Source: Steromphala cineraria
Lineage: Eukaryota > Mollusca > Gastropoda > Trochida > Trochidae
Assembly: GCA_916613615.1 (NCBI GenBank)
Contig: OU744724.1
Coordinates: forward strand, 25,530,171 to 25,594,170
DNA: 64,000 nt
Direction of reading: 5' to 3'
Position 1 is the stretch's first letter, and each line of letters starts with the position of its first letter. Made by a program: the position numbers and the translations under genes. Of this stretch, positions 46,100 to 57,339 are shown piece by piece. The notes under the pieces are model-generated. The model searched no databases. It worked only from the letters and a program-made list of their open reading frames with translations, and was not told where the DNA came from.

Positions 46100-47010
46100 T
46101 TACATCTTGATTGGGAAAGCATGCAATGTCGGTCCACAGAGAAATAATCCTCATTTTCATTAGACGGGTAAGACAACAATCAGAGAGAGTGTTAGATCCA
46201 CTGGAACTGATACTACGCCTACATGCACCAGACTACAACACAAACCTCCCAGTAGGTCCACGCTACATCGAGCAAGTCCCCGTGCAATATCCTCGCTCCC
46301 AGATCAATCTAAACACGGAACCTTCCGAGGCAGAGAGGAAATGGAAATTAGAGCCCCAGTCAACATGGACTCGGATTCCAATGCAATCTTATTAGCTCCC
46401 CTTATTAATTTATTACACAATTATCTCTCCTCGGCTAAGACTCGTGATGAAGGTGTCGCTCATAGGAAATAATCAGGTGAAAAGTTGTCTCTATGGTAGC
46501 ATGCTCTTTAATTTCAGTGTATTGAAAAGCGAATTATTTTTTTCAGGAGAAAAAATTTATTAGTTAAGTAAATCATGTTACTTGCACAATGTTTTAGATT
46601 TGATACCCATTCCTATGAAAATATATTGGATATTGAAAATAAGGATTTCAAATTTTAAGATTACTCAGTAGATATCAAAGTTAAGTTTGTATCATACCCA
46701 CAGTAAAAAAATTATTTGGAGTGCCCAGTCTAGCCTGACACCATCAGGACACAATCAGACGTGGACTTCAGTTCTCGAAGACATTCATCCAGCTAACGAA
46801 CTGTACAATTCCACGCTGAAGTATTGCAGATATATTAGGGAGGCAGACGTGGCCATTATTCACTGCACAAATCCAGATAAACTCTGCCGCCCTGACCAAC
46901 TTATTACACCGAACAGAACCTGCAGATATTTGTCTAGCGCTGATCTACAGACAAACACGACCAGTCTCAGTTCCCCCAAACATCCCCCTCCCCCTTCCCA
47001 TTGAAGTCTC
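46100..47010. promoter_or_regulatory. Two higher-complexity islands (46100-46480, 46720-47010)
   Basis: Both blocks are markedly less AT-rich than the DNA around them. Plus-strand frames of 94 and 105 codons cross them (46111-46395 and 46687-47004). Their translations have ordinary amino-acid composition but no recognisable domain, and they lack convincing splice signals. They may be conserved non-coding DNA or unrecognised exons; neither can be decided from the sequence alone. Confidence 0.25.
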
Positions 47011-47014
47011 CTGG

Positions 47015-47570
47015 TTGTATGTTCAAGTATTTTCATCTTGGTACAGACGTTAGTGTCAATCTCTAGCTGTCTGACATACTAAGATGTAATCTGTGTGTAG
47101 TAATGGCTGTTCAGTTTGACAAATAGAAAACTCTCTGAGTAGTGAGACTGGTATCTACTATGAATTCAAGTAATTGGGAAAAGGTTGATAGCCATAATGT
47201 GAAGAAAATATTCTTTGGAATTGTGTTGTTACTCTTAGACTGATAGCATGTATTACATCCTTTTTTTGCTACATTTGATGACAATTTGATGATTTGAGCA
47301 TCTTGTTTAGAAAATGCTATCGAAATGGAACATTTATTCAAAAGTAACATCAAAAAGGTTTTCATTTGCTTTTGAATTCAAAAACAAAAATAAATATGTG
47401 TGTCCTGTATCACAAATGACATAAGACAAGTCACATAATAATTAATATTCAATTTACTTACCAGTTTTATCTGTTTTAGTCTATTTTTTGAAAGGTCTGA
47501 AAGACATTTTATCAAATGTATAATTCAAAACTACATAAAATATATCAATAGTTGATTGTAGAGTTCATTC
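47015..47570. other. Gene-free stretch
   Basis: An 84-codon minus frame at 47111-47365 has no motif. AT-rich sequence follows up to the MITE at 47574. Confidence 0.35.
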
Positions 47571-47573
47571 AAT

Positions 47574-47745
47574 CAGTGATTTGGAAAGGCAGGGGCCATG
47601 GGCCATTTTGCACATTGGATGAAATCATGGCCCATTAAAATTTAGAAGTTTACTATTGATATATTTGGACATATGTCCATTTGAAATTTAGAAAATTACC
47701 AGAAATCATGAAAATGGCCCATTGTCAAAGATATCTTTCCCAATC
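47574..47745. mobile_element. CAGTG-ended MITE, family of 18052, right tip eroded
   Basis: Starts CAGTGATTTGGAAAGGCAGG and shares GGGGCCATGGGCCATTT, TTTACTATTGATATA and CATGAAAATGGCCCATTGTC with 18052-18224. The right end reads TTTCCCAATC then CGTG instead of CACTG, and no target duplication is clear. Confidence 0.7.
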
Positions 47746-47749
47746 CGTG

Positions 47750-48480
47750 TTCCATGTTTCAATATCAATGCAATAACATGAGCTGTATATCGAAATTTGA
47801 AATACAAATTTGATGGAATTCCAGACCTTGTTAACATCATGGGAAAATCCTCGGCTGATGTTTTTTACACAAAATTATCATTGGATCAAGCCATCTGCAT
47901 CTCTCAGTAGAAATGATGATTACACTTACGCACATCGTATACAAAATCAGTCAAGTGTTTCATTCACATGGTAAAGAAAGTCCACAGAAGATATTACTTA
48001 AACAAATATCCCCTTCATATAACCTATTGCCTTAAATACACTCATCCATTTTCTTTGTTTGTCTTTAATTTTGAAGCAGGCTGTCAAATAAGTTGCCCAC
48101 GGTAAATATTGACTTTCTTTACCCTGACCAGAAAACTGAAGAAGGTGGCACCCCTATGTTGTGTTGACTTGGTGAAGAACTCCAAACACTGCTTGTGCAG
48201 AGACTTGGTTCTATCTTCACTATACACACACAGGCCTTGTACAGAAGGATTCACTTCATTGCTCACACTTCTCTGTGTGGAGCCCACACATAACTTCAAA
48301 ATTCTAGTTATCATACACCCTACAGGGTTTTACTGTTTTATAGGCATGATGAAGATCATCATTTGAACCTAAATGTTCTCTTACTGTTAGGATCAATTAA
48401 CCAGTACTGTTTTCTATAACACATTCTCAAGCCCCCATATCTATTTTATTTTTTTGAAACTCAAAATCCTTAAAAACTAC
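47750..48480. other. Gene-free stretch
   Basis: Complementary short frames at 48084-48366 on both strands have no domain. No repeat family was recognised. Confidence 0.35.
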
Positions 48481-48485
48481 TCACA

Positions 48486-48486
<1 letters not shown>

Positions 48487-48519
<33 letters not shown>
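48487..48519. repeat. Poly-C run of 33 bases
   Basis: An uninterrupted C homopolymer. Such runs can form i-motif and, on the G strand, quadruplex structures, and their length is often misjudged in assemblies. A 21-base run lies at 57315-57335. Confidence 0.95.
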
Positions 48520-48522
<3 letters not shown>

Positions 48523-50430
48523 TCAGCCACCAAAAATACTGATGATAGATTCAAAAGAGTGATTTATATCAATTGGACAAAAAAGTAAATTCCACTTATT
48601 ACTCATTCTGAAAATGATGATCATAACAAAGCAATCGTGAAGATCTGAAATCGAACATTAAGAGACAATTTGTGTATATCAACACAAACATAAAATTATA
48701 TATATATCTAATTACTCAGACTTTAAAAACTTTTTGCAGTGAAAATACTTAAATAAATTAATATCTATCAGACTTTGAAATAAAAATATAATTTTGTATT
48801 ATTTCTGCATCTATTTCAATCAGCTCATTCCTGAATCGAGACAAGTTACCATGGCAACCAACAATGTCACTTATCTATACCTTTATCCAACATCAAAGTT
48901 CACAACATATTTACTTTTGAAAGTCAATTCCATTAAAGTTAAGTATAGAAAAGCTGATACACATGGCTTATGACCATGGAATAAAAGACAAACTTCATGG
49001 AATTTTTTTATTAACTACAAACTGAATTAACATTTACCGATAAAAGATTTCTCTCAAGCAAGTACTTTTGAGACTTTTGACAATAGACTAGGTAATAACT
49101 TAACAATTCCTACCTCTTAGGTCCTTCATGTGATATTGAAATACATAGTGGATATTATATAAATGCCCATGACATACTTGTAACAATATAATTCATTTTT
49201 ATGAAAGAGTGCTTAAATATCATTATTGCCTTGAGAAAATGAGGGATATAATTGTATTTAAGAATTCTTGCCGTAAAGATACTGGTCCAAATATGAACCA
49301 AAGTAAAAAAATCAAAATGTAAAAAATCTACTTCTCACCAAAATCTTCCTCTAACCAGCTGTTAAATCATTTTGAATGCAACATCATTCAAAAGTAACAT
49401 CACAATGAAAAAATGATAAGTTGTTCTAGGGCATTGAAATATCAAATAGGATGTGATTGCCTTCGCTTGTAATAAAATTACACACTCAAATTAAACACAC
49501 TCACTTTGAAGAAAACAGACACAAATGAACATTTTCAATAGCAGTATCTTGACTTAAATATCTGTCATGTTCAACTGACAAAGAGAGACAGGAATACCAC
49601 TGCTCCGAATGTAAAACAAAGGGCATAGCAAAAGACAAACCTCTACTCAAATACTCACAAATAGGGCAACACTGATGGATTGTTTCCCTTATTATGTTCA
49701 TCCAAGTTTATCATAATTAATAGGATTAAGAATTTAAAGGAAATGGAGTAGGAATAACATATTATCATTGAAATTTCTAACGACAGTCATTAACATCCCT
49801 AGCCAAATTAGTTAAGAACTGAGAAATGGCAAAAACGACCAGAAAAATAATGAGCATATTTTTGAACTACATCAATATACATGTATCTAGAACCAGAAAC
49901 AAAATTGAGTTATCCAGTTAGCCAGCATAACCGATTTCTGATAAAAGCTGTCCGTTTACCGATACCTTGGTGAGAGTAAAATATTTTATGTTTCTTATTT
50001 TTTAACTCCATCAAGTTTTGATATCCTGGCAACGTTCCAAATTTGAACGTCTTCTCTTGAACAGTTTCTGACGGAAGCTCCCTTTTGAAGAAACCACAAC
50101 AACAAAGAATTTTGATGTTTTCACTTTTCAAATCCATGAGCTATTAACATTAACAAAATTTTACATAAGTTCTCATATCAAAAGGAGTAACTGTGAAAAG
50201 ATGTCCCCTTTGAAGAGACCTCAAACACGAACAAGGGAAACTCCAGAAAAATAATTGTACGCTTGAAGCCTGAACACACAAACCAAAAATGGTTTTCAAA
50301 TTTTAAATGTTTTTTGGGAAAAGCTGTCCAGTTCTCTAACAGACAAGACGCACAGATGGACAGACAGAGCTTATACCTATACATGTATTCCCCTTCCACT
50401 TACTGCCGGATTGCAAAACAGGACCACACT
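48520..50430. other. AT-rich, gene-free stretch
   Basis: No element ends, structured RNA or coding region recognised. A 75-codon minus frame (49910-50137) and its neighbours are without domain. Confidence 0.35.
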
Positions 50431-50434
50431 AATT

Positions 50435-50675
50435 GTCCCGGAATTTTGCCCACTTTTGGCTTGGTGTAACTAAAAATTTGGAGAAGTAGGATACTTATCA
50501 TTGCAAAGGAGTGTCTGCTTTCAAAAGGACAAAATGACCCCTTTAATTGATCATCTGGGAGAGATGCACATTGAACATACATAAAACTTGGAGAATTAGG
50601 ACACTTTTATCATTGCAAAGGGTCCGGTCCACTTCCTAAAGGACAAAATGATCTGCTAAATTGATCACCTAGGAA
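50435..50675 (+). mobile_element. Internal part of the CAGTGTTGTTCC MITE, duplicated
   Basis: Contains GGAATTTTGCCCACTTTTGGCTTGG, then two copies, about 110 bp apart, of (T/A)CTTGGAGAA-type and CATTGCAAAGG words, ending GATCACCTAGGAAAGATGC. The ends characteristic of the family are absent, so only the core is preserved. Confidence 0.55.
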
Positions 50676-50699
50676 AGATGCACATTGAATACACATAAA

Positions 50700-50950
50700 C
50701 TCTTACCTTGCTGAAGGAGATGTAGGCTGCCAAAAGTTAAAAGATGACCACTCATTTACTTTCACCTGAGTCTCATCAATAATACGCAGGATTTAATCTT
50801 GCAGCGCGAACCAGACAACCGACTGACACCCAACCCATCCCTGCCCTACATAATTAAGAAGCCTTGTCTAACCTAATCAAACCTCATGCAGCGATAGACT
50901 TCAATCATTAAAGTGTGCAACTCACATGGTCAGGTTTGAAGTTAGACGTT
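50700..50950. promoter_or_regulatory. Higher-complexity island
   Basis: A balanced segment with words such as GGATTTAATCTTGCAGCGCG and CCCTACATAATTAAGAAGCC. On the minus strand an acceptor-like TTTTGGCAG and donor-like CAAG|GTAAGAG bound just 20 bases (50707-50726), which may be coincidence. No coding region is supported. Confidence 0.2.
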
Positions 50951-50954
50951 TTCT

Positions 50955-51625
50955 TTGTCACTCCACATGCACATGAGATTATGATATTGAATAGAAGAAC
51001 CAGAATTATATTTGTGTGCTCAGCAATAAGTCTAGACAAGTAGTCTCATGCTGCTTGAAGTTTCTAATATTAATTCAGTAATCATATATCAATATTTATA
51101 TATATAGAGTTCAGCAAAGAATCGAGACTTGCATGCAATCTCTGAAATATTAATTAAATTGTGAAATTCAAATTGAATTAACAGAAATCTTTTCCAAGCT
51201 TCTTATCTCATATCTAGGTTCCTTGACTTACTGTAATGTTATCGACTTCACTTGCAATGCAATTTTGTATTGTTCCAATCCCAGGGACTGCATGACAGGC
51301 TATAATCGAGACTGCATAAATGATGACATATTTAAATATTAATACCACCAATAAACCAGCTCTTAGACACAAGGATCATCAATAGCCATGTAACCAGGTA
51401 ATGATAACACAGAATATCCTTATGGGTTTGAACCTCTCTAGAACTTCCGATGAGTTAATCATAAAGAGGGTGAACATTCAACCCCTTCTCCCCCTTTTTC
51501 AAGTTGCGACCCCTCCCTCCATTCAATGATTCGCAATTACAAAATAAATCAATACATTCAAGAAAGAAAACCAATAGCTATGATATTAAAAAGTATAAAA
51601 AGGCTCACTTGTTTGGATATCCATT
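50955..51625. other. Gene-free stretch
   Basis: AT-rich with a pyrimidine-rich tract near 51484-51520 (CCCCTTCTCCCCCTTTTTC). Nothing else was recognised. Confidence 0.35.
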
Positions 51626-51630
51626 TTGAA

Positions 51631-51906
51631 GGTGAGGTGATTTTGGCGTTTGTCGCTGCTTTCAAGAGTATTTCACTTATTTCCTGGATGTTAGTATTAT
51701 TGCAGAAAGGGAGAAAGCCATGAAACCTGCGAGTGTCGGCTGGAACTAGCGGACCATGGATGGTATTGCTCTGAAATTCAGTGCAGCATTGCACCCAAAC
51801 CTTACTGCATGTACAGTTCTCTACTGCAGACACGTTGCCGAGCCACTGGCAGGATTTGAACCCAACACGACCCAACCCAAAGCCAAACATTCTAACCACT
51901 GCGCCC
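51631..51906 (-). mobile_element. tRNA-derived SINE, minus strand, near full-length
   Basis: On the minus strand the head has GGCGCAGTGGTTAGAATG (A-box type, about 51905-51888) and GGGTTCAAATCC (B box, 51863-51852). It is followed by a body including CGGCAACGTGTCTGCAGTAG, ACATGCAGTAAGGTTTGGGT, GGTCCGCTAGTTCCAGCCGA and, at the 3' end, AATACTCTTGAAAGCAGCGA. Related copies lie at 52836-53100 and 60971-61145. The open minus frame over it (113 codons) is not a gene. Confidence 0.75.
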
Positions 51907-52111
51907 CCGGAGTATCAACTAAATCATTTGGTTATGATATTTGTTTCAAAGCACATGCATATAAGAGGGACAGTTGCTATGTTCAACAGCATTCTCTCAC
52001 TATGATACAGATTATGAAACCCCAAAATAAGGCCTATCTAATCTCACTATAAATGCTTACCGGTAACAATTGTGAACAAATTTAAATGGTAGAATTTGTT
52101 CCTTCTTATAG

Positions 52112-52170
52112 TGAGTGAGTTATTGTTTCACGCCGCTTGGGCAATATTTCAGCCATATGCAGCGTGGCCT
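52112..52170 (-). mobile_element. GTGA-tailed SINE-like end
   Basis: AGTGAGTGAGTTATTGTTTCACGCCGCTTGGGCAATATTTCAGCCATATGCAGCG. This is the cleanest copy of the short body also at 6377 and 36928. Confidence 0.55.
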
Positions 52171-52174
52171 TTTT

Positions 52175-52830
52175 ATATATTTTATGGAATGATAAAATAT
52201 TTGATTAAGAATTTTCTAAGGTTAATATTAATACATTGAATATAGTAACATAAGTGAAGAATGTATATAATGAGACTTGAGATGTTAATTCTGTAGATAA
52301 GTGTACCGGTAACAGCTAGATTCAATGACCAATAAGCTAGATTCAAGTTAGTACTAGAAAAAAAACCCTGCAAATGACAAGTCTCAAAACAAGGCAGATC
52401 CTGAAAATTGATTTAGAAATTTATCCAATATCCAAATTTTAGCTGATGATCATATCGTCCTTCAAAATTCTCTGAATCAGGTCGATATCTGAACATTTTT
52501 TACCCAATGACAATCCACTCTAATGAGGAGTAAGATATCGATGGCCGGCTGGATGTGACACCATGATGACTTCTGGCATGTCACATGCAACTGGTGAAAC
52601 CAAAATGACACTTAATCAATCTCAATCAAAATGGAACCCATCATCAATTCATCTTAGCAAACACCAAATCAAATCACTGCTTGTTCTGCATAAGCAGGAA
52701 GAAATTACATGTCCATGAGTATCAGAATATGAAAAGTTGTATCACAAGATTATTCTCACTCCAATTTATATTTCTTAACAACATTTCCATAAAAGTCAAA
52801 TCACTGCATAATCTGTACTAACAGAAGATG
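52175..52830. other. Gene-free stretch
   Basis: AT-rich to about 52490, then a more balanced block (52500-52690). No coding frame, element or RNA was recognised. Confidence 0.35.
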
Positions 52831-52835
52831 TGGTA

Positions 52836-53100
52836 AGGTGATATGGGGTTTCAGGTCGCTTTCAGGAGTATTATCATGGCTGCTAGTATAATTGCAGGGA
52901 AATAGCCAGCAACACCATTGTAGCTATGGATTTCGATGAAACATGCGAGCATCGGCTGGAACTAGCGTACCATGGGTGGTACTGCACTGGAATTCAGTTG
53001 GCATTGCACCCAAACCTTACTGCATGTAGAACAGTTCTCCACTGCAGACAAAGTTGCCGGCCCCTGACGGGATTTGAACCCAGACCTCTTGATCCGTTCA
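52836..53100 (-). mobile_element. tRNA-derived SINE, minus strand, 5' head eroded
   Basis: Shares with 51631-51906 the 3' body (GCTTTCAGGAGTATT on the plus strand), TCGGCTGGAACTAGCGTACCATGG, CCCAAACCTTACTGCATGTA and the B box complement GGGATTTGAACCC (53069-53081). The A-box region is unrecognisable and merges into an (AT)n tract at 53129-53145. Confidence 0.7.
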
Positions 53101-53182
53101 AAGCTTTATGGTTAATATTCCATTTGATATATATATATATATATTGAAAAGATAAGTCAGAAGTTGAATGAATCCATTTTAC

Positions 53183-53224
53183 TGGCTAGTACTTTCAGCT
53201 CAATTTAGGAGCATCTTCAGGTCG
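53183..53224 (-). ncRNA. Hammerhead ribozyme motif, degenerate copy
   Basis: On the minus strand the conserved core is present: CUGAAGA (C3-A9), then GCUC/GAGC as stem II, then GAA, then the self-complementary AGUACU as stem III, then A17. Stem I (GAC and GCC) pairs only at the first and third positions, and stem II begins with a U-U mismatch. It is probably inactive or weak. It lies 141 bp from the complete copy, in the same orientation. Confidence 0.6.
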
Positions 53225-53322
53225 TATATATACACGAAAAATCCACAAGCACAACTCTCAGGTGTATATAGATGAAATATAATAAAATTACGGAATTGGG
53301 AACATAAACACATTCATATTAG

Positions 53323-53362
53323 CTAACTAGCGCTTTCAGCCATGTTGGCTTCTTCAGGTTAG
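53323..53362 (-). ncRNA. Hammerhead ribozyme motif, complete core
   Basis: Read 5' to 3' on the minus strand: stem I CUAAC, core CUGAAGA, stem II AGCC-AACAU-GGCU, core GAA, stem III AGCGCU, A17, stem I GUUAG. All invariant hammerhead positions fit (C3 U4 G5 A6 N7 G8 A9; G12 A13 A14; the A15.1-U16.1 pair; H17 is A). Stems I and II pair perfectly over 5 and 4 bp. Stem III is palindromic with no loop, as in minimal hammerheads thought to act as dimers. Cleavage would be expected after A17, between plus-strand 53328 and 53327. Such minimal type I hammerheads are known from Penelope-like elements and animal retrozymes. Confidence 0.75.
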
Positions 53363-53369
53363 TTTTGAA

Positions 53370-53371
53370 TG

Positions 53372-53402
<31 letters not shown>

Positions 53403-53595
53403 TGAATGTATGATGTTATAATAATATATTATACCTAGTCACTTTTACTGTATATTTTAATGTAATAATAGTCTCTCATAGCTCTTTTAAAAGCGGCGCT
53501 GATGTCTTTTAATGTGTGTTTTAAATTTGAAATGTATATATACAGTGGTGAAACTCAAATAAAATATTGTCTGTCTGTCCGTAGCCCAACACTCT
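53370..53595. other. (AT)n tract and AATAAA-containing tail next to the ribozymes
   Basis: An (AT)n microsatellite (53371-53398) is followed by AT-rich sequence with TCAAATAAAATATTGTCTGTCTGTCCG (about 53556-53582). An AATAAA with a short CTGT repeat looks like the 3' end of a retroelement, but no element ORF is present nearby. Confidence 0.35.
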
Positions 53596-53599
53596 AACC

Positions 53600-54420
53600 A
53601 CATACTAACAGGAAGCCAGAGGCAATTTCATGTTGTAGTGATCATAGAGATAATGCCATAACTGTGATAAGGATTAGTAATTCACTGGTAGTCGAGGTGG
53701 TCTAGGAAATTATTAAACTGTCTAAGCTATATGTCCAAGCTAGACAGATTCTGTATTGATAGTAAATAAATACAGTTGTCAAACGACATATTTTGCAGCA
53801 TGATGGAGAACAGTATATAATTCTTGTTAGAATGCAATAATGAAAAAGCCAAGGAAATGCTAGAATTTTACATGTTAATTAATTACTTGAAAACAAGATA
53901 CACCGCTAAGTAGAAATTAAGTTTTTAACAGTCACTATTTAGAACATCTTGAATTGTAAACAAACTAGGACATCTATGGAAGTAGCTATGTATGTAAATA
54001 TTCCTAACATTATTTGAATGAATTATTTGTATGAAAAGTAATATGTTGTCATAACCAATTCTATTAACCATTAATAACACATAAGATATGCAAACAAAAG
54101 TGTTTGAAAAAGAAAATCTTTATCTTATTGAAAAACCTCAAAAGAGTGTCATATTACAAATTTGTCTTAAACCCCTTCTTTCACTCAGGCATAACAAAAA
54201 CTCACATTCATTTATGATCATGATATAAATCTTCAAATATACAATAAACACCAGGGTAATTCTGTTCTTATTTCAGCCTGAAATGTATGCCTTTGTCAAA
54301 CAGAATTCAGCACATAAAAGGAAGGTAATTAACGACATATTTAGCACTCTCTTTTCATAAAGGTAACATATATGCTTTCCTTGATGTGTAATACTTTCCT
54401 GTAAGAGTGATAGGATCTAA
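53600..54420. other. AT-rich, gene-free stretch
   Basis: No recognised feature between the ribozyme region and the pogo-like MITE. Confidence 0.35.
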
Positions 54421-54423
54421 ATA

Positions 54424-54598
54424 CAGTAGAACACGGATATAGCGAACACCGATATAGTGAACACTCTGATATAGCGAACAAATTTTCAAGTCCCGTCCCT
54501 ATATAATATCATTAAAATTATATGTGTATAGCGAACACCGGAAATAGCGAACTAAATTCTTGGGTCCCTTGGAGTTCGTTTTATCTTGAGTTCTACTG
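54424..54598. mobile_element. pogo/Tigger-like MITE, copy 4
   Basis: Ends CAGTAGAACACGGATATAGC and, inverted, CAGTAGAACTCAAGATAAAA. TA on both sides (54422-54423, 54599-54600). Same orientation and interior as copies 1 and 3. Confidence 0.8.
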
Positions 54599-54604
54599 TA
54601 TCTC

Positions 54605-55500
54605 AAACGACAGAAACAAGTAACATTGAAACTGCGTAATTGAAAAAAATGGATATTTTTACCTGGCCATTTAAAACAATGACAACATCCGGTATTAAGT
54701 ATTCACTGTCAAGCTCAACTAAAAAACACACAGAACAATCATCACACAAAAGTTTCATTGAGAAACAAAGGTTGACCTCTCCAGTAGAAAGTATCAACGG
54801 CATATCCAGGAATTAACTTACTGTATACATGCATTTTTTTTATCTTTGTTATCATATACTTTTTTTTAAAGTTTACCAGCAGCAAATTACTTTTAATTAG
54901 TTTCTCATTTATGATGATATTGTGAATAATTACACAATCTTTTTACCTACCAATCTACACACAAAGGTAAAGCTTATTTGGACTAGGCTTGTTGAACCGA
55001 GTAACCAAGTGCCAATAAAACAGATTGGGAGATACTTATTTTTGGGCAATCTAAATTACACTTACACATAAATTACACAAAATTTTCAGGTATGTCTTTC
55101 TTGGGTTTGATAATCAATTTGGCTGTGGTCTCTGTTTTTCAACTCAAATATTTATACCTACCAGATAAATATTTCATCATCCATTTGAGATTACCATCTT
55201 TCTTTTATTTGTGCTTTCTGTTATCGAAAAAAAGCTAGAGACTGGAATGAGATATTTTCATTACATTTTTGTTGTGAAATTTACGAGCTCCATGTCACCT
55301 CTTGCGAACATGTGGGGACTAGGAAGTTAGCATAAACCGTGAAAAAATTTCAAACATGACATTAAAGATTGATGTTAATAAGTACTGGACTATTTGCCTG
55401 CCGTTCATAAATATTTGAAATGAGGAGCTGAGACAATGAATAAGACCATGTCACGTCATAAAACTCTCTTTTTATGGAGATCATCTGAAATTTCTACAAG
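54605..55500. other. AT-rich, gene-free stretch
   Basis: A 66-codon minus frame begins beside the MITE and has no motif. No other feature was recognised. Confidence 0.35.
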
Positions 55501-55508
55501 CTCTTTGA

Positions 55509-55865
55509 AAAGGCAGTGACACGTTTTTTTAAAATGTTATATTTCAATTTTTCACTAACAATTGTATGTTAATCTAAATTTATTATATTTTGATAGTGTC
55601 AAGAATCTCATTACACATATCAAACATCCATAGTCCAAGAACAAATCATAAAGATTCACATAAAATCCATAGGCAGCAATTTTTGTGTGAACACCTTTAA
55701 TTCATTTTGTGTAAGAAAAAGGAATCGCATGGCTGAACTTTACAATATATATTTGATTTATTACTGCTTCATTAAGTTTAGATACATTGTCTTTCAAATG
55801 GAACCATTAATTTTAATTTTCCTGACATTACCTTATATTCCCCCTAAAAACATAATACTGCCCCT
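55509..55865 (-). mobile_element. TTAA-target MITE, AGGGGCAG family, inverted, eroded
   Basis: The right part ATTCCCCCTAAAAACATAATACTGCCCCT is the complement of the family start. The left end AAAGGCAGTGACACGTTTTT is diverged, and the flanks TTGA and AAAA no longer show TTAA. Shares the CATTTTGTGTAAGAAA..GGAATCGCATGG interior with 45468. Confidence 0.7.
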
Positions 55866-55869
55866 AAAA

Positions 55870-56630
55870 AGGCCTTATCCTGTCGATATCAAAAATGCAA
55901 AGCTGTACTGTTACTTCCATATAAATTATAAACAATAATCATTTCAAATGACAATTAATATTTAAATATTTTTCAACAAATATTTAAACAAATACTCAAC
56001 TGTCTTTAGATTGCGATATATCTTTTGCAATTAAAACAACAACTTAGTAACTTGTCATTGGTTTGTTTCTTTGACTTTTTTAAGAAATTGACCTTGTCCT
56101 ATCCAATCTGCAATCTTGTTAGTTTAGGGAATGACGAAAAATGTCACCAAAAAAGTTGTTCTTTTATTAATTTTACTTTTTTTTAAATAAAACATATATA
56201 AGTACTGATAGAATAATATCCACTCATTTACATGGATTCATAATTAGACTACACATAGTAAACAACAAGGTCTTGTCTGCCATACCAAGGATTTTTGCAC
56301 TTGAAGCGCAAATTCAATGTCTTAACTTCTCATTGTTATTGTTTAGTGTTGTTTTTTTCATTCAAAATACGATTCCTTTAACCATTTAATAGATAATAAG
56401 AGCACATTCATAGACATATTCATAATTAGAAATGTCTGTAATTATCAATCTCGATCACTTGCCATGGATGTGCCTGACAGGGAACTAGAAGAACCACGTA
56501 ATCTTTTCATACAGATAAATGATGATATGTTTATTCACTCCATATAAACATATTTTTAAAAACATAGACAGTGCTGTCATCTCATAATTATCTTGTCAAA
56601 GAATGCATTATTAAACTATATCTTCCAAAC
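55870..56630. other. AT-rich, gene-free stretch
   Basis: Low-complexity AT sequence with no recognised element before the island at 56640. Confidence 0.35.
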
Positions 56631-56639
56631 ACGACTGAC

Positions 56640-57115
56640 ATAGCCTGCAAGAAAAGGGGCAGGTGCATAAGACTTGTGGATGCGACGTGCCTTGTTTAAA
56701 AGGCAAAACAATTTCCCGAAAGTCAATATTCAGCTACAAATACCATGCGTAAGATGGAGATGTTATTCTAGTGCTACCGCTCGTTCCGCACATGCATAGT
56801 CTGAAGAGAGACACTCGCTGAAGTGAGATCAGTGAAGACATTCTCGCCTGTCCTCAAAACATCCCCACACTGTAATGTCATGCTTCATTTCTCGCATCAT
56901 GAAAATGTCACAATGATCAATTTAGAATGGAAACAAAGCAAATAGACATTTCAACAAGATAAACTCACCGCCCCTTCTTCCGCGAATGGGTGAAACTTGC
57001 AAGAGCCAACAAATCGATGAATCGTGTCAAAGTTGACAAACGATTGCAGTTATCTCCCCTTTCAAACAGTATTTACCCACAGAAGCCGGCGAATATTGGT
57101 AACGTTATTCGAATA
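56640..57115 (-). other. Possible first exon or promoter-proximal island
   Basis: A more balanced, CpG-containing block. On the minus strand GAAGAAGGGGCG|GTGAGTTTATC (boundary 56969/56968) is a good splice donor, and CpG-containing sequence continues upstream to about 57420. An untranslated first exon of a minus-strand gene is conceivable. No long open frame supports coding, and the 96-codon plus frame (56990-57280) has no domain. Confidence 0.25.
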
Positions 57116-57314
57116 AAGCTTTACCTCTACCTCATTTGTGCTACCGGTAGGATATGGTTTGTATTCTCATTTTTTAAATTGCAAATGTTTAACAACTTGT
57201 ATCTTTACAACATTTCATGTGAAATAAAGCTATTGAAAGTGACAAGTCTTAAATCCAAGGACCGAGTATCGCAAAGATAATAAAATTGTCCCCTCCCCCT
57301 ATCAATTTTAACAA

Positions 57315-57335
57315 CCCCCCCCCCCCCCCCCCCCC
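57315..57335. repeat. Poly-C run of 21 bases
   Basis: A second C homopolymer, followed by GCGCC. Confidence 0.95.
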
Positions 57336-57339
57336 GCGC

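Noticed and set aside
30543..46280. Shared 14-mer CGAGCAAGTCCCCG in two islands
   Set aside because: A rough estimate gives several chance 14-mer matches within 64 kb, and the flanks do not align.
46111..46395. 94-codon plus-strand open frame with ordinary composition
   Set aside because: No recognisable domain and no convincing splice sites. Kept only as part of a possible regulatory island.
50707..50726. 20-nt microexon on the minus strand
   Set aside because: Acceptor-like and donor-like words flank it, but such a pair is expected by chance in 64 kb and no adjoining exon was seen.
51558..51899. 113-codon minus-strand frame as a gene
   Set aside because: It lies over a tRNA-derived SINE and is a chance frame.
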